Source: Paenibacillus antarcticus
GTDB taxonomy: Bacteria; Bacillota; Bacilli; Paenibacillales; Paenibacillaceae
Reading direction: 5' to 3'
NCBI RefSeq assembly: GCF_001637225.1
Contig: NZ_LVJI01000001.1
Span: forward strand, 248,001 to 312,000
Length of the DNA: 64,000 bases
Part shown: positions 63,017 through 64,000 of the stretch, one piece after another
Layout: each line of letters starts with the position of its first letter
Numbering within the stretch: the stretch's first letter is position 1
Program-made: the position numbers and the translations under genes
The notes under the pieces: model-generated
Databases searched by the model: none
What the model was told of the DNA's origin: nothing
The model's input: the letters and a program-made list of their open reading frames with translations, nothing else

Positions 63017-63280
63017 TTATTTATATTTTTTCCAATCCATATTACTATTCTCAAGCAGATGTTCAAAATTGTTATCCAATTTCTTCTGCTCTTGCTTACG
63101 AGCTTCCACCTTCATCAATTCTTGTGCTTCCTTCTTCTTCTTTTCCTCTGCTTTCATCTCATCTGCCTGAGACTTCAACTTTTCTAAAATATCACTGCTT
63201 AGTAAATCTTTTAACGTAGCTGGCTTATATTCAGAATCAGCCTTTTTGGGAGCCGGAATAGATCGGTTTTTCTTAGCCAT
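63017..63280 (-). CDS. YqkE-like small protein (DUF3886)
   Basis: 87 aa, highly charged. TLKDLLSSDILEKLKSQADEMKAEE then a Lys/Glu-rich helix (EKKKKEAQELMKVEARKQEQKK), and NNFEHLLENSNMDWKKYK at the C-terminus, the pattern of the Bacillus YqkE/DUF3886 family. It is helical, probably a coiled coil, of unknown role. Start ATG 63280 with GGAGATG. Faces the GerA-type gene with a shared divergent gap. Confidence 0.8.
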   Translation of the reverse strand: MAKKNRSIPAPKKADSEYKPATLKDLLSSDILEKLKSQADEMKAEEKKKKEAQELMKVEARKQEQKKLDNNFEHLLENSNMDWKKYK

Positions 63281-63437
63281 AAAATCATCTCCATTTCAGA
63301 ATCACATTATATCAGTTTTTGATGATACGTTCTATGTCTTTACTTGATCGTCATCATTGATCCTCAATATACGGTATATGTGTTCGGTATTATGGTAATA
63401 CCGTTAACAACAGCTATAGAGAGGGACAAAAACAACT

Positions 63438-64000
63438 ATGGACTTTATGAGTAGAGTAATTACAAAAATATTTAAAAACCCTTCACTCGGGAACAGCGAC
63501 TCAAGCAAAGAACAGGAACAGACTAAAGCCCCTTTAACAATAAATCTCCAAGAAAATATACAATTTATTAATACTTCACTTGGAAATAGTAGTGACATCG
63601 TCATTAGAGAAATTCAGATAGGTTCGCAACGACAGATCAAGGCAGCCATAATCTTTACTGACGGATTAGCAGATTCTAAATCCATTCAGAACTTCATTAT
63701 GGAATCGCTTATGTTAAATGTTGCAAATGCCGATCCCAGCAAATTGGTAACGTCTCAAGAGGACATTTTTCAGGTATTAAAAGATCATTTCCTTACCGCT
63801 GGAAGCGTTAAAGATGTTTCGGAATGGGGACCTATATTAACATCCCTGTTGTCCGGAGATGCCATCCTCTTATTGGATGGTTACGCAAAAGGGTTCAGTA
63901 TCGGTATGCGTGGATGGAAAGACCGCGCTGTCTCGGAGACGACGACAGAAACTGTCATTCGAGGACCTAAGGAAGGTTTTACAGAAAATTTACGCACGAA
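63438..64000 (+). CDS. GerA-family spore germination protein, 3' end outside window
   Basis: The first 187 codons run off the window. The reading frame opens at ATG 63438. After a polar 35-residue N-terminus come IVIREIQIGSQRQIKAAIIFTDGLADSKSIQNFIMESLM, GDAILLLDGYAKGFSIGMRGWKDRAVSETTTETVIRGPKEGFTENLRT. The last stretch is the hallmark of GerAA/GerKA-type germinant receptor A subunits, which sit in the spore inner membrane. B and C subunits should follow outside the window. Its presence supports a spore-former. Confidence 0.92.
   Translation, partial: MDFMSRVITKIFKNPSLGNSDSSKEQEQTKAPLTINLQENIQFINTSLGNSSDIVIREIQIGSQRQIKAAIIFTDGLADSKSIQNFIMESLMLNVANADPSKLVTSQEDIFQVLKDHFLTAGSVKDVSEWGPILTSLLSGDAILLLDGYAKGFSIGMRGWKDRAVSETTTETVIRGPKEGFTENLRT

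Overview
The window looks like chromosomal DNA of a spore-forming, low-to-moderate GC Firmicute, most probably Paenibacillus or a close relative. This is inferred from gene content and protein style: a Bacillus-type ilv-leu T-box operon, YtqA/YtqB, NupNOPQ, TcyP, a YqkE-like protein, a GerA-type germinant receptor subunit, arabinoside-type ABC genes beside a GH43 enzyme, and strong AGGAGG ribosome binding sites. I see no phage, insertion sequence, CRISPR array, rRNA or tRNA. Almost all of it reads as ordinary vertically inherited genome with well formed intrinsic terminators.

Layout. 1-630: 5' part of ahpC with a perfect PerR-box palindrome. 634-7519: branched-chain amino acid operon (T-box leader, ilvB, ilvN, ilvC, leuA, then leuB behind a strong internal terminator). 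7654-8476: an acetyltransferase and a Gly/Tyr-rich small protein. 8681-13425: nucleoside ABC transporter (lipoprotein, double ATPase, two permeases). 13750-15111: infC-rpmI-rplT with its attenuating leader and an AUC start codon for IF3. 15122-18659: a processive-type GT2, a PAP2 phosphatase and an MGDG/UgtP-like glycosyltransferase. 18697-23586: trmB, a small protein, the tRNA wobble-uridine pair ytqA-ytqB (mnmL-mnmM), manA and a lysophospholipase-like hydrolase. 23650-29349: B12-binding radical SAM protein, recQ, an RluA-type pseudouridine synthase, and two small paralogous proteins of unknown function.

29449-34098: rhodanese and 2-oxoglutarate dehydrogenase E2/E1. 34385-36840: YwaF-like membrane protein and a lipoprotein with a copper-amine-oxidase-N (stalk) domain. 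37183-42640: a carbohydrate (probably arabinoside) uptake operon with GH43 and a divergent ArsR-type regulator carrying an unusually long C-terminal domain. 42747-47836: acetyltransferase, SDR, M24 peptidase, queuosine-precursor transporter with a structured leader, and cystine symporter TcyP. 47950-58834: cobalamin uptake and late-step/salvage genes in two transcription units, one headed by a cobalamin riboswitch. 59003-60004: lipoate-protein ligase. 60126-62840: three-gene module of unrecognised membrane/secreted proteins. 63017-63280: yqkE-like. 63438-64000: 5' part of a GerA-family spore germination gene.

How the parts fit. Biosynthesis of Leu/Ile/Val is gated by uncharged tRNA (probably Leu, CUC specifier). 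The B12 operon couples corrinoid import (BtuFCD) to nucleotide-loop assembly (CobT, CobU, CobS) and CobQ. CobD, CbiB, CbiZ and CobC on a separate promoter add the aminopropanol arm and cobinamide salvage. No corrin-ring genes are present here. I did not find an obviously new defence or mobile system. The best candidates for something undescribed are the structured leader of the queuosine transporter (46193-46375), the DYLDLLN-type small paralogues (28686-29349), the unknown three-gene envelope module (60126-62840) and the ArsR-like regulator with a large C-terminal domain.
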